A stretch of DNA of 64,000 nt from Desmodesmus armatus (taxonomy: Eukaryota > Chlorophyta > Chlorophyceae > Sphaeropleales > Scenedesmaceae). The notes under the pieces were generated by a model that saw only the letters and a list, made by a program, of their open reading frames with translations, had not been told where the DNA came from and ran no database searches. A program made the position numbers and the translations under genes. Positions 1 to 12,211 of this stretch are shown here, in pieces. Numbering within the stretch: position 1 is the stretch's first letter; the number at the start of each line of letters is the position of its first letter. The stretch is from contig VIIQ02000007.1 in assembly GCA_007449985.2 (NCBI GenBank), forward strand, positions 186,001 through 250,000. The letters are read 5' to 3'.

Positions 1-1792
1 CGGACCCCTCTTTCATGCAGGCAGAGCTGTTGTGTGCTCTGCTTGTGACAGCGAGGGCAGCATGGTTTAAGACACCTCACAGTGTTGGGTATATGTGTCC
101 TGCCTCAGTGAGTGGGCCTGGTGGTGCAGTGATCGCCAAACTGCAGAGCTTAGCGTGGTGACGGGATCGCATGGCGGGGTTGATGGCTGGTCAGTGGCAG
201 GGGATAAGCGGGCGTCAGCAGGGCAGCTGTGGGAATGGCCAATCAAATGATCAGGACAGAGGGAATGCTGTCATATATGCTGTCATATGGTGTGGATTTG
301 GATGAGGACCGTAATGTTTGGCATCAGGTCGCAAGGCGGTAACATGGAACGCCTGTGTGCAGATAATTGTTGTGAGGCGGCGCTGCAGTCAGTCGCCTGT
401 TGTTGGTATTGCTGCAGATTTTGCGAGGCATGCAGCTGGAAGATGTTGCTCGAGACGTGCAAGTAAACCTGTGCAAGGTTGTGTGATGATGCTGTGCAGC
501 GTGGTATTGTTTCCTGTGAGCGCTGCTTGCAGTTTCTGTTGGGACGGACAGGAGAGCGAGAGAGGAGAAGAGTGTGCCTCGATTCTACGTGCACCTCGGA
601 TGAAGATCAAAGCCTATGATCCAAAGATAATGCTGCGCTGGTGAGCAGTTGGCTGGGACCCTTGCAGTCTGGATCCTGCTGTGGGTGCATGCTGCCTAGG
701 TGTGATGTGGTGAATGTGATGGTATCGTGTGTGCGCCCCTGGGTGTTGTCTTGTGTTTGTGTTTGCGTGCTGAGCAGTGCCTTGGCATGTGTTGTGTGTG
801 GTCTGCTCTCACGCAAGGCATGCATGCTGTATGTTTGCCGCATGCTGATGGCGTATTCCTGGGCATCTGGCTGACAGGTTGATGGATGCCTCTGATGTGG
901 CAAGCCTGCAATCAGCTCGCATGAAGGAGAATTCATTTGCTGGGACACCTTCAAGTACACCTTCATCATACAAAGTTATCTAGGAAATGACGGTACCAGA
1001 AACGTAAATCAATTCAAATCTGGGTGAGGACGATCATTGTCCTCCCCTGTACCTGCAGCCACGATGGTATCTGCTGGCCACATACAACCAGCACGAAGAA
1101 GATGCAGACACTTATTGCTGGTGCGTGTACACAATCAAATCTATGTTGGCCTCAACGATGTGGTGAGCAACACGTGTGCACAGCATGGGCTTGGCATGCC
1201 TTTGTGAAACTGCAGTCATTCATGATTTGAATGGATTCACCATTCTGGCTAGCGCACAGTCTGGCAACAGTTCAACAGCAAGCATCATCATCTGTGACGT
1301 GTCGAAGCTCGGTTAGGAAAAAAAATACAATCAGATGAGGCTGAATACCAGTAGCCTTGAAGCATGTTCACTCAGGAACCCCAAGGGTTTAAACATTGCA
1401 ATGACCTTCAGGGCAGCCCTGCATGTATTTGCAACCCTCTGCAGCAAAGCAGTACTGAATCCTCTCCTCGTTGCACAAAAACCAAGGGCATAACTCAACA
1501 TCACACAGCAGGATGACACTCACGCATGATCTGACTGCACCCGTAAGGTGAGGGGTGCGATGAGGGGCAACATGGCTGAGGCTTACTCAAACCTAGCCCA
1601 CAGAAATCATAACTGAATGGTTACTGTTGGGCAGAGTACCGTGGACATAATTGCCATGGCGTCAGGCGGCTTGATGTCTGCCATCCAGCACCTTGCCAAT
1701 GTTTGGCCGCAAGCTTACTTGAGCAGATGCCATTGCAGTGCTACATGTATGCTGTCAGTGGCAAATCAGCTGAGCAAACGGCCTGGTCAAGG
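1..1792. other. No gene recognised
   Basis: No open frame here shows a domain, a phase-consistent exon chain or biased composition that would support a gene. The short frames on both strands are rich in Cys, His and Ser, the composition expected of chance frames in this genome. Distal exons or UTR of a gene lying to the left of the window cannot be excluded. Confidence 0.5.
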
Positions 1793-2148
1793 CTAGCTGC
1801 ACATGCATGTGAAGCAGCAAAGCAGGCATCCCATGAGACCTGGGTCTGCGGGAGCCTGCTTGACAGCTTCCTGAGGGGTGGGCTTTGCTGTTGACGGCCC
1901 ACAGAAGTCTTTGCCCTGCTCTGTACTGCCACAATGCATCTCCTCATGAGACTTAGCCCTAGGACTGTTGCTGCAGGACGCCCCTGTCAGTGCAGCAACC
2001 ACAACCCTTTCTGCATCATGATGTGTTATAGCGCCCTTTTGCAAGAGCTTCAAAGCTGCGAGGTGCACCTCAGCTACTGTCACGGTGCCAGCGGATGCAA
2101 TCTGTGGGCTGACAGCAACTGCCTGACGCCCCCAGCACGATATGCCAG

Positions 2149-2187
<39 letters not shown>

Positions 2188-2542
2188 AGCCTTCAGCCTG
2201 CAGCAGGCTGCTGCCGCCACTCTTGCAGCAGCTGCTGTTGCTGCGGCTGCCCTTGCGGCCTTTGCTCTTGGGAATGGTCAGCCTGATCCATGCACGCTGG
2301 CTGTGTTGCTCCCGCTGCTGGTCACTAACAGAAAAGCAGTCAAAGACTATGGGGTGGAAGAGACCCAGGCAGTCAGCACACTGGCCGCACCGGCTGCAGC
2401 GCTGTGCCATCAGGGCTTTGCTGTAGGGCTGGCACCAGAAGTGGGCTGTGTCTGGCTGTTGCCCAGATTTCAGGCTCAAGAAGCAAGCTGTGCACAGCTT
2501 GCACAGGGGTGTGTCTGGAGCCTGTTGGGCGGCTGACGGCAC
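1793..2542 (-). CDS. Possible coding exon, Cys-rich with poly-Ser
   Basis: An open frame of 249 codons on the minus strand. Its N-terminal part has clustered cysteines (CKLCTAC near residues 14-20 and CSRCGQCADC near 49-58) that could form a small zinc-binding module. A basic stretch and a run of 12 serines encoded by a triplet repeat follow, then a helical-looking segment (VAEVHLAALKLLQKG). No family is recognised. The triplet tract keeps several frames open by itself, so much of the length may be fortuitous. It could be an exon of an unresolved minus-strand gene or non-coding sequence. Only the clustered Cys pairs argue for coding. Confidence 0.2.
2149..2186. repeat. (CTG)n triplet tract
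   Basis: About twelve consecutive CTG units. Similar tracts occur in nearly every large exon of this window, so this is a genome-wide habit rather than a local event. It encodes poly-Ser on the minus strand. Confidence 0.85.
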
Positions 2543-2697
2543 GCCAAGCAGGAGGGAATGAAAAGGCGGGGGGAACAGAAAAGGGCGCAGATGTCAATGA
2601 AGCATGCAGCTTGCTCAATATGCAGGACAGAAACACAGCGGTTATCAACTACTGAGCGGCTCACTGCACTGCAGTGCAGAGTTGCAGCCTAACTTTC

Positions 2698-2710
2698 AAA
2701 CATGGCTTCC
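2698..2710 (+). repeat. Left target-site duplication of a retro-insertion
   Basis: The 13-mer AAACATGGCTTCC occurs here and again, identical, at 3330-3342, immediately after the A-tract that ends the inserted sequence. The two copies bracket 619 bp. Confidence 0.85.
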
Positions 2711-2984
2711 TGCACAGGCCGCGCCATTCCATGTCCAGTTTGAACGCGAGCAGGTGGCTCGCCAGCGGCAGCAGGCAGCAGCGCAGGCGCAGCGTATCGC
2801 GGAGCTAGAGGCAGAGGAGCTGACCTCGGATGACACTACCACAGACTCGCAGTCAGTGTCGAGTGACTCTGCCCAGCTGCTTAGCGACGATGAGGACTTT
2901 CAGTGGGCAGGGACGTTTGGGGAGGGTGGGGTGCTGGACAGCTCTGATGATCTGGAGGACTTTATGCCTGGGGAGTGGATGTAG
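2711..2984 (+). pseudogene. C-terminal fragment of an acidic protein carried in the retro-insertion
   Basis: The frame is open from the left junction to the stop. It encodes a Gln/Ala/Arg-rich helical stretch (EREQVARQRQQAAAQAQRI) followed by a strongly acidic Ser/Asp/Glu tail ending in MPGEWM. Such a tail is typical of the C-terminus of a nuclear or ribonucleoprotein-associated protein, but no family is recognised. It has no start codon or promoter of its own, so it is a captured 3' fragment and not a working gene. Reading it upstream past the left duplication would be an artefact of the insertion. Confidence 0.55.
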
Positions 2985-3329
2985 GGCAGTGGCGTTGTGG
3001 TTGTGGAGTGGTGTGGCTGCTGGGGTGGGTTGTGTTGTGCTGTGTTTTTGCTGTCTTGTGCATGCATTCTATTTTACCCCTTGGCTGGGGCGGCTGGCTT
3101 CTGCTGGTCGGGTGTACGCGGCTGTGTGCTGTAGTGCACCAAGGAGGTGTATGGGTTCTACTCCCATGCTTTTTTTGGTCCGGGCGCTGGGCACCTCCTG
3201 GCTTAGGGGTGTTAGGCGTCTCCTATCGGTGTGAGGCTTTGCCTCGGGCTCCCGGCAGCTGGGTTTACTCGGCTGTTGCGTGTGTGGCCAGCCGGTGGGG
3301 GTCCGCCCCCCCTGTACCTAACAAAAAAA
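2711..3329 (+). mobile_element. 5'-truncated poly(A)-tailed retro-insertion (truncated LINE or processed retrocopy)
   Basis: The segment lies between two identical 13-bp direct repeats. It starts in the middle of an open reading frame, carries that frame to a stop at 2982-2984, continues through about 340 bp of non-coding 3' tail, and ends in CTAAC followed by a run of A residues (10 counting those shared with the duplication). Target-site duplication, 5' truncation and a 3' A-tail are the signature of LINE-machinery insertion. The 3' tail is unlike the 3' region of the LINE at 58.8-64 kb, so it is either another LINE family or an mRNA copied in trans. Identical duplications suggest a fairly recent event. 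Confidence 0.8.
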
Positions 3330-3342
3330 AAACATGGCTTCC
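3330..3342 (+). repeat. Right target-site duplication of the retro-insertion
   Basis: Second copy of the 13-mer found at 2698-2710; its leading A residues merge with the poly(A) tail. Removing 2711-3342 restores a continuous pre-insertion site. Confidence 0.85.
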
Positions 3343-4756
3343 ACATATTGCAGGTGCTGCTCTCCGGCCTGCACAACAATGTACAGACGCACCTGGACGG
3401 AATTCCTTGTAGTGCAAGACGACCACAACACCAGACCTCAGGCGCAAAAGGGCACTCATGTAGCTCGCTGCAATGTATGAGATCTTTTGGGTGGGATGAC
3501 ACTTGGCTGTTACATGCAAGCTGGGTCATGTTTGCAGGTTGCTAGAAAACATATATGCAGGCAGGAAGCTTAAGTTCAAAACGTAGTAGGACGAGGGCAC
3601 AACACCCAGTATTCTTCTGATCCGCCTCAATTACGACTTGCGTAATCAGCGGGCCACCAGCCTGGCAGGCCGTCGGTCGCCGGGCAGTCGATAATCCGGC
3701 TTCAACCGTGGATGGACGCGCGCCACACTCAAAGTGTCCACATAAAATCTTTGATCAGTTAGTTACGTGTACTCCAGCTGCCAGGCTCGCGCCTTGCAGA
3801 CGCTTGATTTGCGCCTGTCCGTGCAGCCATTGATGATGTTACGATGTAACCCAATTGGTGAGGTTGACGTTTATTCAGACTAGATATGTGGCCGTGAGTT
3901 TACGCGTGCGCACACACACCAAGAGGCACCACCCCACCACTAGTGCATATGACAGCACCACTGCAAGTGGGGCCCCTCAGCAATGTCTGGTGCTTGGGCG
4001 AGCCTAGCAAGCGACTACAAGACAGATGCAGTTGCAGCGCGATGAACCTGCACATATGACATTGTGAGGTCACAGAGACAGAGCCAAGATTTCGGAAGGT
4101 CAAGCCCAAGACAGGCCACATCACAGTATGCACGATGCTGTAGCCATGATGGCACAAGTAACAACCACCGTCCGCGTGCTTCCTTCCCACGCCTGCACCT
4201 CACGGAAGCTGAACTCAGGGCCCACCCTGCCAGGTTACGACTGGTTGGCCGAGCCCACACTTTTCCGCTCCAGCACCCTCCAAGCCTCCAGTCACAACCG
4301 CAACTTGCCTCAACCCATCCCGCCTCTACTGAGACAGCCTCAGAAAGCTCTGTGGAGCTCTGTATGTTACAGACTCCAGGGAGGCAGAGGCCTTGCAGGA
4401 TGAGAACAGGAGTTAGGTGCAACAGGACAACCAACTCATGCACCCAGATATACCTCAAAGACATGTCACATGTCCTTGTGGCAGCACTACGTGCATGTCT
4501 CAACAACAGGTAACACAAGACTGCACAGTAATGAAGGTTCAGGCTTGAGATGTACAGCAAGCATCGGTACAACAAACAAGCTCAGCAGCAACACAACATA
4601 CGCAGGTAGTGACAACCCCAAACAGCGAGCAACTGCCGCAGGCGCGGCACCTGACCACGAACAGCGTACTGAGCCATGCCCTGCCAAGCCCGGTATGTTG
4701 TGGGCTCGAATAGCAACACCAGCAGGCCAGACTAACCACCCGGGTCTGCACCACAT
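3343..4756. other. No gene recognised; includes the 3' flank of the BTB gene
   Basis: No supported exon was seen. The right part, next to the minus-strand BTB stop at 4757, probably holds its 3' UTR. A 186-codon minus-strand frame (4015-4575) is open but Cys/Leu/Trp-rich, without domain or phase continuity, and I do not call it. Confidence 0.5.
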
Positions 4757-6860
4757 TCAGCTGCTGTGTGCAACCTCTGTCACCCTAAGCTTCAGCACAA
4801 GGTCCCCATCTGAGGGCAACTCAGCCTGGGTCCAAAGTGCAGCATCCCAACCGCCCACCATGGGGCCTGCCAAGAACCAGCCTGTACAATTGCCGCCTTC
4901 CAACACAGACGACGATGCAGGGCCCAAAGCGACCCCTGCTACAACTATCTCAAACTGGAATTTGTGGAAGGTGCCGGCTGGCGCATTCATGGCTGACGCG
5001 TAAACATGGACATTGGTGCCGCCTGTGTCCGGCAGCCAATCCGCTGCAACCTGTATGCCAAACGCCAAACCACCGATCGGGGGTGCGATCACTGGTGAAT
5101 CTAGCGTCACGCGACGCTGCTGGCTGCTGCTGTAACTGACTGCGCTGGCCACTGTGGTGATATCAAGCTTCCACACCACCTCCACTGCAGGGGCTGCTCG
5201 GATGCTGCGCTTGCCCAAGCGCCAGCTGTCTGGTGCTCCTGCAATCAGCTGTTGCAGCTCGGTGCCCTGCAGAGGGCTGTTGCCCACTCCCGCCTTGAGC
5301 ATCAGCAGCTGCCTCAGCTGCGCACTGTAACTGACCTGCAGCAGGCTGGGTGCGCTGGGGGATAGTACTGCAGCTGCCAGCCAGAACTGTGACAGGTGCT
5401 GTGCTCGCACCATGGGGGCCAAGAGCTGCTGTGCTGCTTGAAGGTGTTGTGGGTTTGTGTTGAAGCCCATAGCATAGCGCTCCGCTGTGTAAAGCACCGT
5501 ATCTTCTGATGCTACCTGCAGCACATGATGAGTGTCCAATGATGTGGGTCAAACCAGCGTCATGGGGACAATACGGAAAGGAGTGCAGCAAGCACCGCAT
5601 GTGAGCAACCCTACACCATGCTGACCGGCTTGGCCAACGTGCCGTGGCATCATTCTCTGTACATGCCGGCTGCCTTCACAAGCGAGGCGCTGAAAGCATT
5701 CTGCCGTGCTGTCAGCTGCAGCAAGTCAAGCACGCTGCACTTCTGCTCTGAAGCATGCATGCTATGCTGCCTGCTGCCTGCTGAAAAATCACTGTGGCGC
5801 ATGCCAACTGCACATTACGCTTGGGCGAAGGCGCGAAGGCGCCTGGCTGACTGAAACGCACCTTGAGTTCATCACAGCCCAGCAGCAAGACCACAGCAGA
5901 GAGCGGGAGGCGCAGGAGTGTTTGGAGCAGGGCCTCGTCTGCCCAAACCTCCTCTAGATCCCCCAGCACAGACAGCAGCATGCGCTTCAGCGTTGCTTGC
6001 GTCTGCTGGCTGCTAAGCCCCTGCTGCGCCAACAGGCCAACCAGCACCTGAAACAGCGGCAGCAGGCAGCTTGGTGGCGCAGCGAGCTGCAGGAACTGGT
6101 TGTATGCTGCCTCAGACAAACCCTGGTCTGCTGTTGCTGCAGCCACCAGCAGCTGCACCGCTGCTGTGCTGACGCCAGGGACCTGCCACATGTCTGCCAG
6201 TAGGGCCGCATGCAGCTGCTGCTCCTGCGGCAGCTCTGACAGCAGCTCAGAGATGGGCTTGACTCCATACAGCGCGGCCAGCACAGCAACAGCTGCAGGC
6301 TCTTCGGCTGAGTCCTGCAGGGTCAGCACAAGGCGGGGTTTGTGCTGGCCGCCCTGGGCAGCTGCTGTGCTGACATCCATAGCATCTGCATCACCCGCTG
6401 CAGGACTACCATGGGGTCCTGCAGAGGCAGGGTCGGGGTGAGGAGCAACTGATGCTAGCAGCGCTGCAGCTCCTGGAGGTGCTGGCTGACCCGCTGTGCT
6501 GGCATCTGCTGCTGCGCCAGAAGCATTTGCAGCTCTGCTGGACCTCCTGTTGGCACTGTCATCGGACTGCCAGCGCAGTATCTGCAGCACAGCAGTGCGA
6601 GTCCATGTCAGCACATAGGAGCAGGAAGTGGTCCTGCAGTTGCCCAGAACGGCCTGCTGGCGCTGGAAGTAGGCGCGTCTTACCTGTGCTCGGCAGTAGG
6701 GACTTTGACTCAGGATGATGCCGTGCCCTGGCAGCTGTGTGAGCGTTGTGCTGTCAGGAGCAGTTATCTCTACTGTCACATCTGAGAGCTCCTGCTGTCG
6801 CCAGAAGTCGGCAAAACGGTATGGTACAAACATACTGGATGCAGTACTAAGATCGTTCAA
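4757..6860 (-). CDS. BTB/POZ domain protein with BACK-like and MATH-like regions
   Basis: Two exons, 5862-6860 and 4757-5515, are joined in phase 0 by a GTGCGT donor and a CTGCAG acceptor, giving about 585 residues. The N-terminus has a BTB-type core: ELSDVTVEI near residue 25 and GHGIILSQSPYCRAQV near 45-60, the pattern in which the domain's conserved His and Ser/Pro sit before a hydrophobic helix. An Ala/Ser-rich linker follows, then a helical BACK-like stretch over about residues 200-400. The last 150 residues look like a beta-sandwich of MATH type (VVWKLDITTV, then PPIGGLAFGIQV). In plants and animals BTB-MATH proteins act as substrate adaptors for CUL3 ubiquitin ligases; that role here is inferred. 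The start codon at 6860 is the first in the frame. The C-terminal assignment is less sure than the BTB call. Confidence 0.75.
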
Positions 6861-8026
6861 ACATCACTAGAGGGCGCACCCTGGTGACTGGCCAGTAACT
6901 TGTCGCAGCAAGTGTGCACACGAAGACGACGCGGTATCAAGCTGCGACTGTCTCAACACTCAGTGAGAGTCGTCAAACGATCAGCAGTAGGTGTCAGAGG
7001 CACTAGAGGCGCAGGTAACTGCGAGTGCCGATGGGCAGGGTTCACCAGTTGGGGCACAACTCAAACCTGTTCTGATGGACATTTCCACCCGTCAGCAAGA
7101 TAGGAAATTAGTGCTGAATTCCATCGGTATCATTTAGGTTCCTTATCCTGATACTGTACTGGACGGGATCACGGCTTGTGACAGGCAAGGCGCGTATGGG
7201 CCAGGGCGGAACTTGCTTGCACGTTCTGCAGAAGCTGGTGATTTTGTGGGAGTGCACATTGTGGCAGGTATGGCCCGGTATGACTATGTGTACACATATG
7301 CATACTCCACATCGTCTGTTCGCTTTTTGGCTAATGTTACAGTATACAGCTATACTTCTCCCCCTAGTCCGGAATGGGGGCAATCACAAACGGACCAAAG
7401 TTGCACAGGCTTCTGTCGTGGTGCATGGCATGAGTGCACCACATGCCACCATCAAAGGACTCAGTCGCAGGAAGCACAGAGAACCTATCAAACACAAGCT
7501 GGATCAGGCACTCACTCGTGGCAGGGCGTGCAGTTTGTGCAACACCAAATTGAACTAGCAACTTGATGAACTTTCTGTTGCAGCCAAAACGATGCGGATG
7601 GCTGGGCTGTCCCAGTACAGGGTTGTTGACAACATTGGTGCCCTCACTGCTCCATGCAACACCACAGCTCAGCCCTGCTGTGGCACGCACTGCTCTGCCA
7701 GAGCAGTGCGCACAACCAACAGGACAACTCACAATTCAGTGTAAAAATAAGCCAACAATCCACGACCCACTATTGAGCATACCTACTCCGTGCAGATGCA
7801 ACAATGGAAGCAAAGATAGTACAACAGGCTGTCTTGCTGGCCAGCAGCATGCATTTCCATTAAACCTACTAGCCTAGCTAGGCTAGTCATCATGCCGCAC
7901 TCAACCATGTACACAACACCAGTGGGCGCACTGGTTTCCGCGCAGCAAGCGGCAACCCTTTGATGTGTTATGTGATCATAGCAATAGTTTTGTGCGCCGT
8001 GCACACACTGCATATGCATAGCAGTG
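6861..8026. other. Intergenic, no gene recognised
   Basis: Lies between the BTB start and the GDPD stop, both minus strand. It should hold the BTB promoter and the GDPD 3' UTR. No domain-bearing frame was seen on either strand. Confidence 0.55.
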
Positions 8027-10368
8027 CTATGCGTAGTTCTGCTGCACCCACTGCACCAGAGTAGCAGGGTAGTCGGTAAAGGCTCCGTCTATGCCCTCCC
8101 ACCTGAACAAGTACCTAAACTCACAGGCAATATCACCTCCACAGCTGGGCAGCACAAATTGAGCCTCATCCCTGAGGGTATACGTATGCACCATAAACCC
8201 CTTCCGCTTCAAACGAGCAGTTAGGCCAGTGGACAACAGTTTCGCCTGCCCTCCCTCATCAGACACCCTATACAGCAAGCCCTTCCAAGGAGCCACAGTT
8301 GACACAAAACTCCTGATCCTATCAAGGTTTTTGTCAGAAACAATCTCAAACAAAGGCTGGTGAGTTTCTGGATCAGGTGCATCATCCAACAAATACACCA
8401 GGGGGACGTCAGTCAGCTCAGAAAACCGATGCAGACTGTTCACTTCAAAGCTCTGCAGGAAGATAGGCCGAGCACGCCAGGCTGTGCTGTTGTAGGGTGC
8501 TGATGCTGTGTAGCCCTTGGCCTTCAATACGTCCACAACAAGCTGCTCCATGGTTGTGTTGGCTGCCTTCAGGGCCGGGAGTGAGTTGTGCCAGGCAGGA
8601 TGCTTGGTCTCTGCAGTGCAAGCGGCCAAGCAGCATTATGAAATCAGTTGCATGTCAGAGCTTGCTGTGGTTACCACACAGTCACTGACCGTTGGACGGT
8701 CAACACTGCCTCTCTCAGCAGTGCTCAAAGCACATCACTGGTGTACACTTGACATTGTCCACCACAGGATATTTGATCATCATGGCCGAACTGTGTTGCA
8801 GTCCATTCCAATGTGCATGGCATGCATACTGCACTGCAATAATTGAGCTTGCAGCAAGTGATGGCTGGGCGGCGCACAGCCCGGCTGTGCATCGGATGCC
8901 GTGCAATGCATGGCTGTGCAATGAATGCACCACAGGCTGCATCATGCGGCATTGAGCATGACGCCAGCTTGGCAATTGAGGCGCCGCCATGCGGCATGCA
9001 GACCTGCACTCTCCCTCAATGCTGTCCCACTCGGGCCCATGCCCACACTGGTGGCAGCATACTGATTGCCTAAGTGTGCAAGCGTGACAGCGCCAGCGGC
9101 AGGGTGTCCCTGCTAACTCCTACGTGTGCAGACCCAACAAATGTGCCTCACCAGTAGTGCTGACCCAACCGTCAACACTGAGTGATTGTTACAAACAACA
9201 ACCTTGATGCCACCAGTACTACAACCGCTTGGCATGCATTCATCACAGCATAGCACTCACCTGGGTACACTCCCACTGGCCTACCAGCCTGTAGTGCCAA
9301 GTCAAGGAACTCTTCAAAGGTTGGTATGCCGTACTTGCCATTCAAGGATTGGTCCCGGAAAGGCAGGCGCTGAGTGGCACGAAGCTGCCGTACCTGCAAG
9401 TTGAAAGTGTGCGCGATCAACGGCATTGTGAAGTTGGCCAATGAAGATGGGCCAGCACTGGAGCTTTATGCAATTATGAGCTCTGAGGGCCTCACAGCAT
9501 ATGCATGCATCTACAATGTGATAGGACACAGACAAGGTCGACTCTTGGAGATGCAGGGGAGCCGCACGTGCACGTACATGTCACAGTGGTGCCGTGGTTA
9601 TTGAGAGGAGCTTAATACCAGCCTGCCACCTCCCAGGGCCTGGCGCACATCACACTACGGCACGGGACCTTCATCCAAGCCTTGGGCAGCCGGGCAGAAC
9701 TGCCCCTCTGGATGCCGTCCACCCACTGGCAGTGGCACAGCATCCAATGCCTTGACCCTACCACCACATACCTCTGCAAGAGTGAGGTCTGAAGCAAAGA
9801 TGCCTGTGACGTTGTTGCCGTCAATCTCATACGTAGCGGAGCGGTCCCTGCAGCGGCACACCATCCAGTAATTCAGTAATTGGATGTTACACAGAACATC
9901 GCCCGTTTGGGGAGCCAACAAAAGGCTCACTGGGCAAAGGAATCCATGGAATGCATTATCCGAGGGAAAACGTCAGCACTTGTGTCCGCACTGCCGCATC
10001 TGCAGCCTGCTGAGGCTCAGCATGTCTAAACCCATGGGTAACCACTGATGTGACACTGTTTCCTAGTGACCAGCACACCTTCAGGCGTACAGGATGCATG
10101 TGGCTCACCTGAACTTCTCCACAGCATCTGTGGTGTCGTTCAGTTGTGGCTCATGCCGGCAGATCAGCTGCAGATCCTTGGTCACAACCACATCGCACTC
10201 AATAAAGTCTGCGCCCTCGCTGATCGCAAGCAGGTATGCCTCCTTAGTGTGCTCGGGAAGCTTTCCTGATGCACCACGGTGTGCTGCAACCAGTGGTCTT
10301 GCTGCCGCTAGCTGAGCTAGAAGGCAGGTCGCCAAGACAAACACCACCAAGTTTGCCCTTGCAGACAT
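8027..10368 (-). CDS. Secreted glycerophosphodiester phosphodiesterase (GDPD/GlpQ type)
   Basis: Four exons, 10109-10368, 9772-9847, 9261-9393 and 8027-8610, chain in phase and give 350 residues. Residues 1-23 form a signal peptide (hydrophobic core [15 protein letters not shown]). The catalytic AAHRGASG follows near residue 28 and [11 protein letters not shown] near 57, the His-Arg-Gly and metal-binding Glu/Asp of the GDPD TIM barrel. Later landmarks are [26 protein letters not shown] and, near the end, [14 protein letters not shown], all typical of the periplasmic or secreted GlpQ branch. The enzyme hydrolyses glycerophosphodiesters to glycerol 3-phosphate and an alcohol; in algae and plants such enzymes often serve phosphate scavenging. 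Nothing in the sequence shows how it is regulated. The length is normal and no key residue is missing. Confidence 0.9.
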
Positions 10369-11276
10369 GGTTGCAAAGATGGGCGACAGTTATATGCAAT
10401 GCATTGATCACGCGAGACAACAATCACAGAAGAGATACGGATTGATAAATATGTGCTCAGGCTCAGATCCTCTTCCACGAAATGCCGATGCCGATATTGA
10501 TGCGCATCTGGCGCGAATGCTCAACACCGGCCGGCGACGCTATGCGTCACGGAAGCCTGTCGCACATGAAAAGTGGCTTCTTTGATATAAGAAATGCTCG
10601 ACCTCGATACTCGTTCCATGTGCCCACGTGCAATCCATGCAGGATGGTGTTGGATGATTTGTTCATTTCCATGGGGCATTGCAAGCTCAGCAGCATCAAA
10701 CCCCATCCACAATGACCCACGACCAAGCTGATGCTGGTAGTGGTAAGCGCCTGCCTGTTGATCGGCCTCCATTGTCACAGACAAGGAGAGATCCAACATC
10801 TGGTAACTGGCATAGTAGTGTAGTTGTGCATTGTGCAGCTTTTTGGGTATGTGAACAACGCATGGTGATCCACGGACACAACAGTGGCGGCGCTTGTCCA
10901 GCGGGCAATGCAGTGCCATCTGCGATTCAGCAGCCCAATCACGAAGCAGTGCAAAAGGGTCTGCAGAAGGGTCGGTCATTTCTGCAGCAGCATGGGCACC
11001 CTGGCTGGTCGAAATCATGCATGCCAAATGGCAGTGCACCACAGGTGTCCAGCAGCGGCCGAGGCCGCTTCTACATTGTCAACAGTCCATTTGCAACCTG
11101 GCACATGGCACCAGCACCAACGACCCGCCAATATGGCAGCCGTGGCTTGCACACAAGTCCACCTGCTGCATTCTGGTACATCTGAGCTACATATAAACCA
11201 GCCCGACTGAGTGAGTCACAGCGCTTGAAGCCCCGCCACAAGAAACGACCCTGAGCCAAGACGACAGCACATACTG
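10369..11276. other. Intergenic; contains one doubtful minus-strand frame
   Basis: Between the GDPD start and the GNAT stop. A minus-strand frame at 10521-11042 contains a plausible-looking segment (DPFALLRDWAAESQ) but no recognised domain, and the rest is low quality, so it is not called as a gene. The remainder should hold the GDPD promoter and the GNAT 3' UTR. Confidence 0.5.
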
Positions 11277-12211
11277 TTACAGCTCCAGCTGCCAATACAC
11301 CACCCCAGGCAAAGGGTTGTGATAGTAAGGGTGCCGCCGCACAAAGCCCAGCCCCTCGTACAGCTTGTTTGCAGCAGTGAGGGTGTCTAGTGTGTCCAAC
11401 ACCATGTGGCTGTAGCCACACTGCCGAGCTGCTGCTACAGCCGCTGCAGCAAGAGCTTTGCCCAAGCCCTTGCCGTTATGAGCGGGCTGGACCCACAACC
11501 TCTTCATTTCACACACCGTGTCCAGGTCTGGGAAACCGGCCTGTGCTGCTTGTGTTGTGTCTGTCCTGTGTGTCCTGTCCGGAGGGTGCTGAGTGCCAGC
11601 AGGCGTGACAAGCTCGTTAGCCTGCGGCTCCTGCTGCTGCTGGTGATCTTGCTGCTGCAGCCACGTATGTTGCTGCTCTTGCAGCGGCTGCTGGTGCTGC
11701 AGATTGTGTTGTGGGGTGCTGTCCTGCTGCTGTGCTGGTGAGTGTTCCTGTAGTTGACTCCTCACATTTGAAGAGGCCACTGCGGTCTGTGCTGAATGGT
11801 TGCTGTCTAGGGGTCGCACAGCCACACACCCCACTGCGACAGCAGGCTGCTGTGGTGCTAGGTGGTGCTGCAGCAGCAGGATGCACCCCCTGGGAGCTCT
11901 GTAGCAACCTGGTAGGGAGGCCAGCTCCTGCTCAAATGCCTGCACACGTGTAAACACCCACCAACATGCACACCGCGAGCAAAAAGTCAAATGCATGGAG
12001 CAGCAGTGTGTCGCATGTGGTGCAGGGAAGCAGAGCAGGTGCATGGTGCCACAGGTGTACACAAGACCTGCACAAGAAAGGTGCACACCTGGAAGCACAG
12101 GTCAACTCCCAGCCACTTTGAGTATTCCAGTGCCAATCTATCAAATGACTGCAGCTCAGACGGGCTCTCAGCGCTAACAATGCTGTATCCAGCAGGGAGG
12201 ACCATGAGCAA
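11277..12211 (-). CDS. GNAT-family N-acetyltransferase
   Basis: Two exons, 12089-12211 and 11277-11939, joined in phase 0, give 261 residues. The fold is recognisable from the opening strand and helix (AGYSIVSAESPSELQSFDRL), a central VAVGCVAVRPL strand, a long Gln/His/Thr-rich insertion of about 70 residues, then CEMKRLWVQPAHNGKGLGKAL. The last is motif A, with the G-x-G loop that holds the acetyl-CoA pyrophosphate. The ending, AANKLYEGLGFVRRHPY, is the usual motif B. The organisation resembles small-molecule or amino-acid GNATs, but the acceptor substrate cannot be read from sequence. The Gln-rich insertion lies between strands, is encoded by CAG/CTG triplets and is probably a disordered loop. 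The start at 12211 is the only ATG giving the full first strand. Confidence 0.85.

Noticed and set aside
4015..4575. 186-codon minus-strand frame beyond the BTB stop
   Set aside because: Chance-like composition and no splice connection; more likely BTB 3' UTR.
10521..11042. Minus-strand frame containing DPFALLRDWAAESQ, considered as a pyridoxamine-phosphate-oxidase-like exon
   Set aside because: Only a few residues resemble that family; the remainder has no supporting motif and no second exon.
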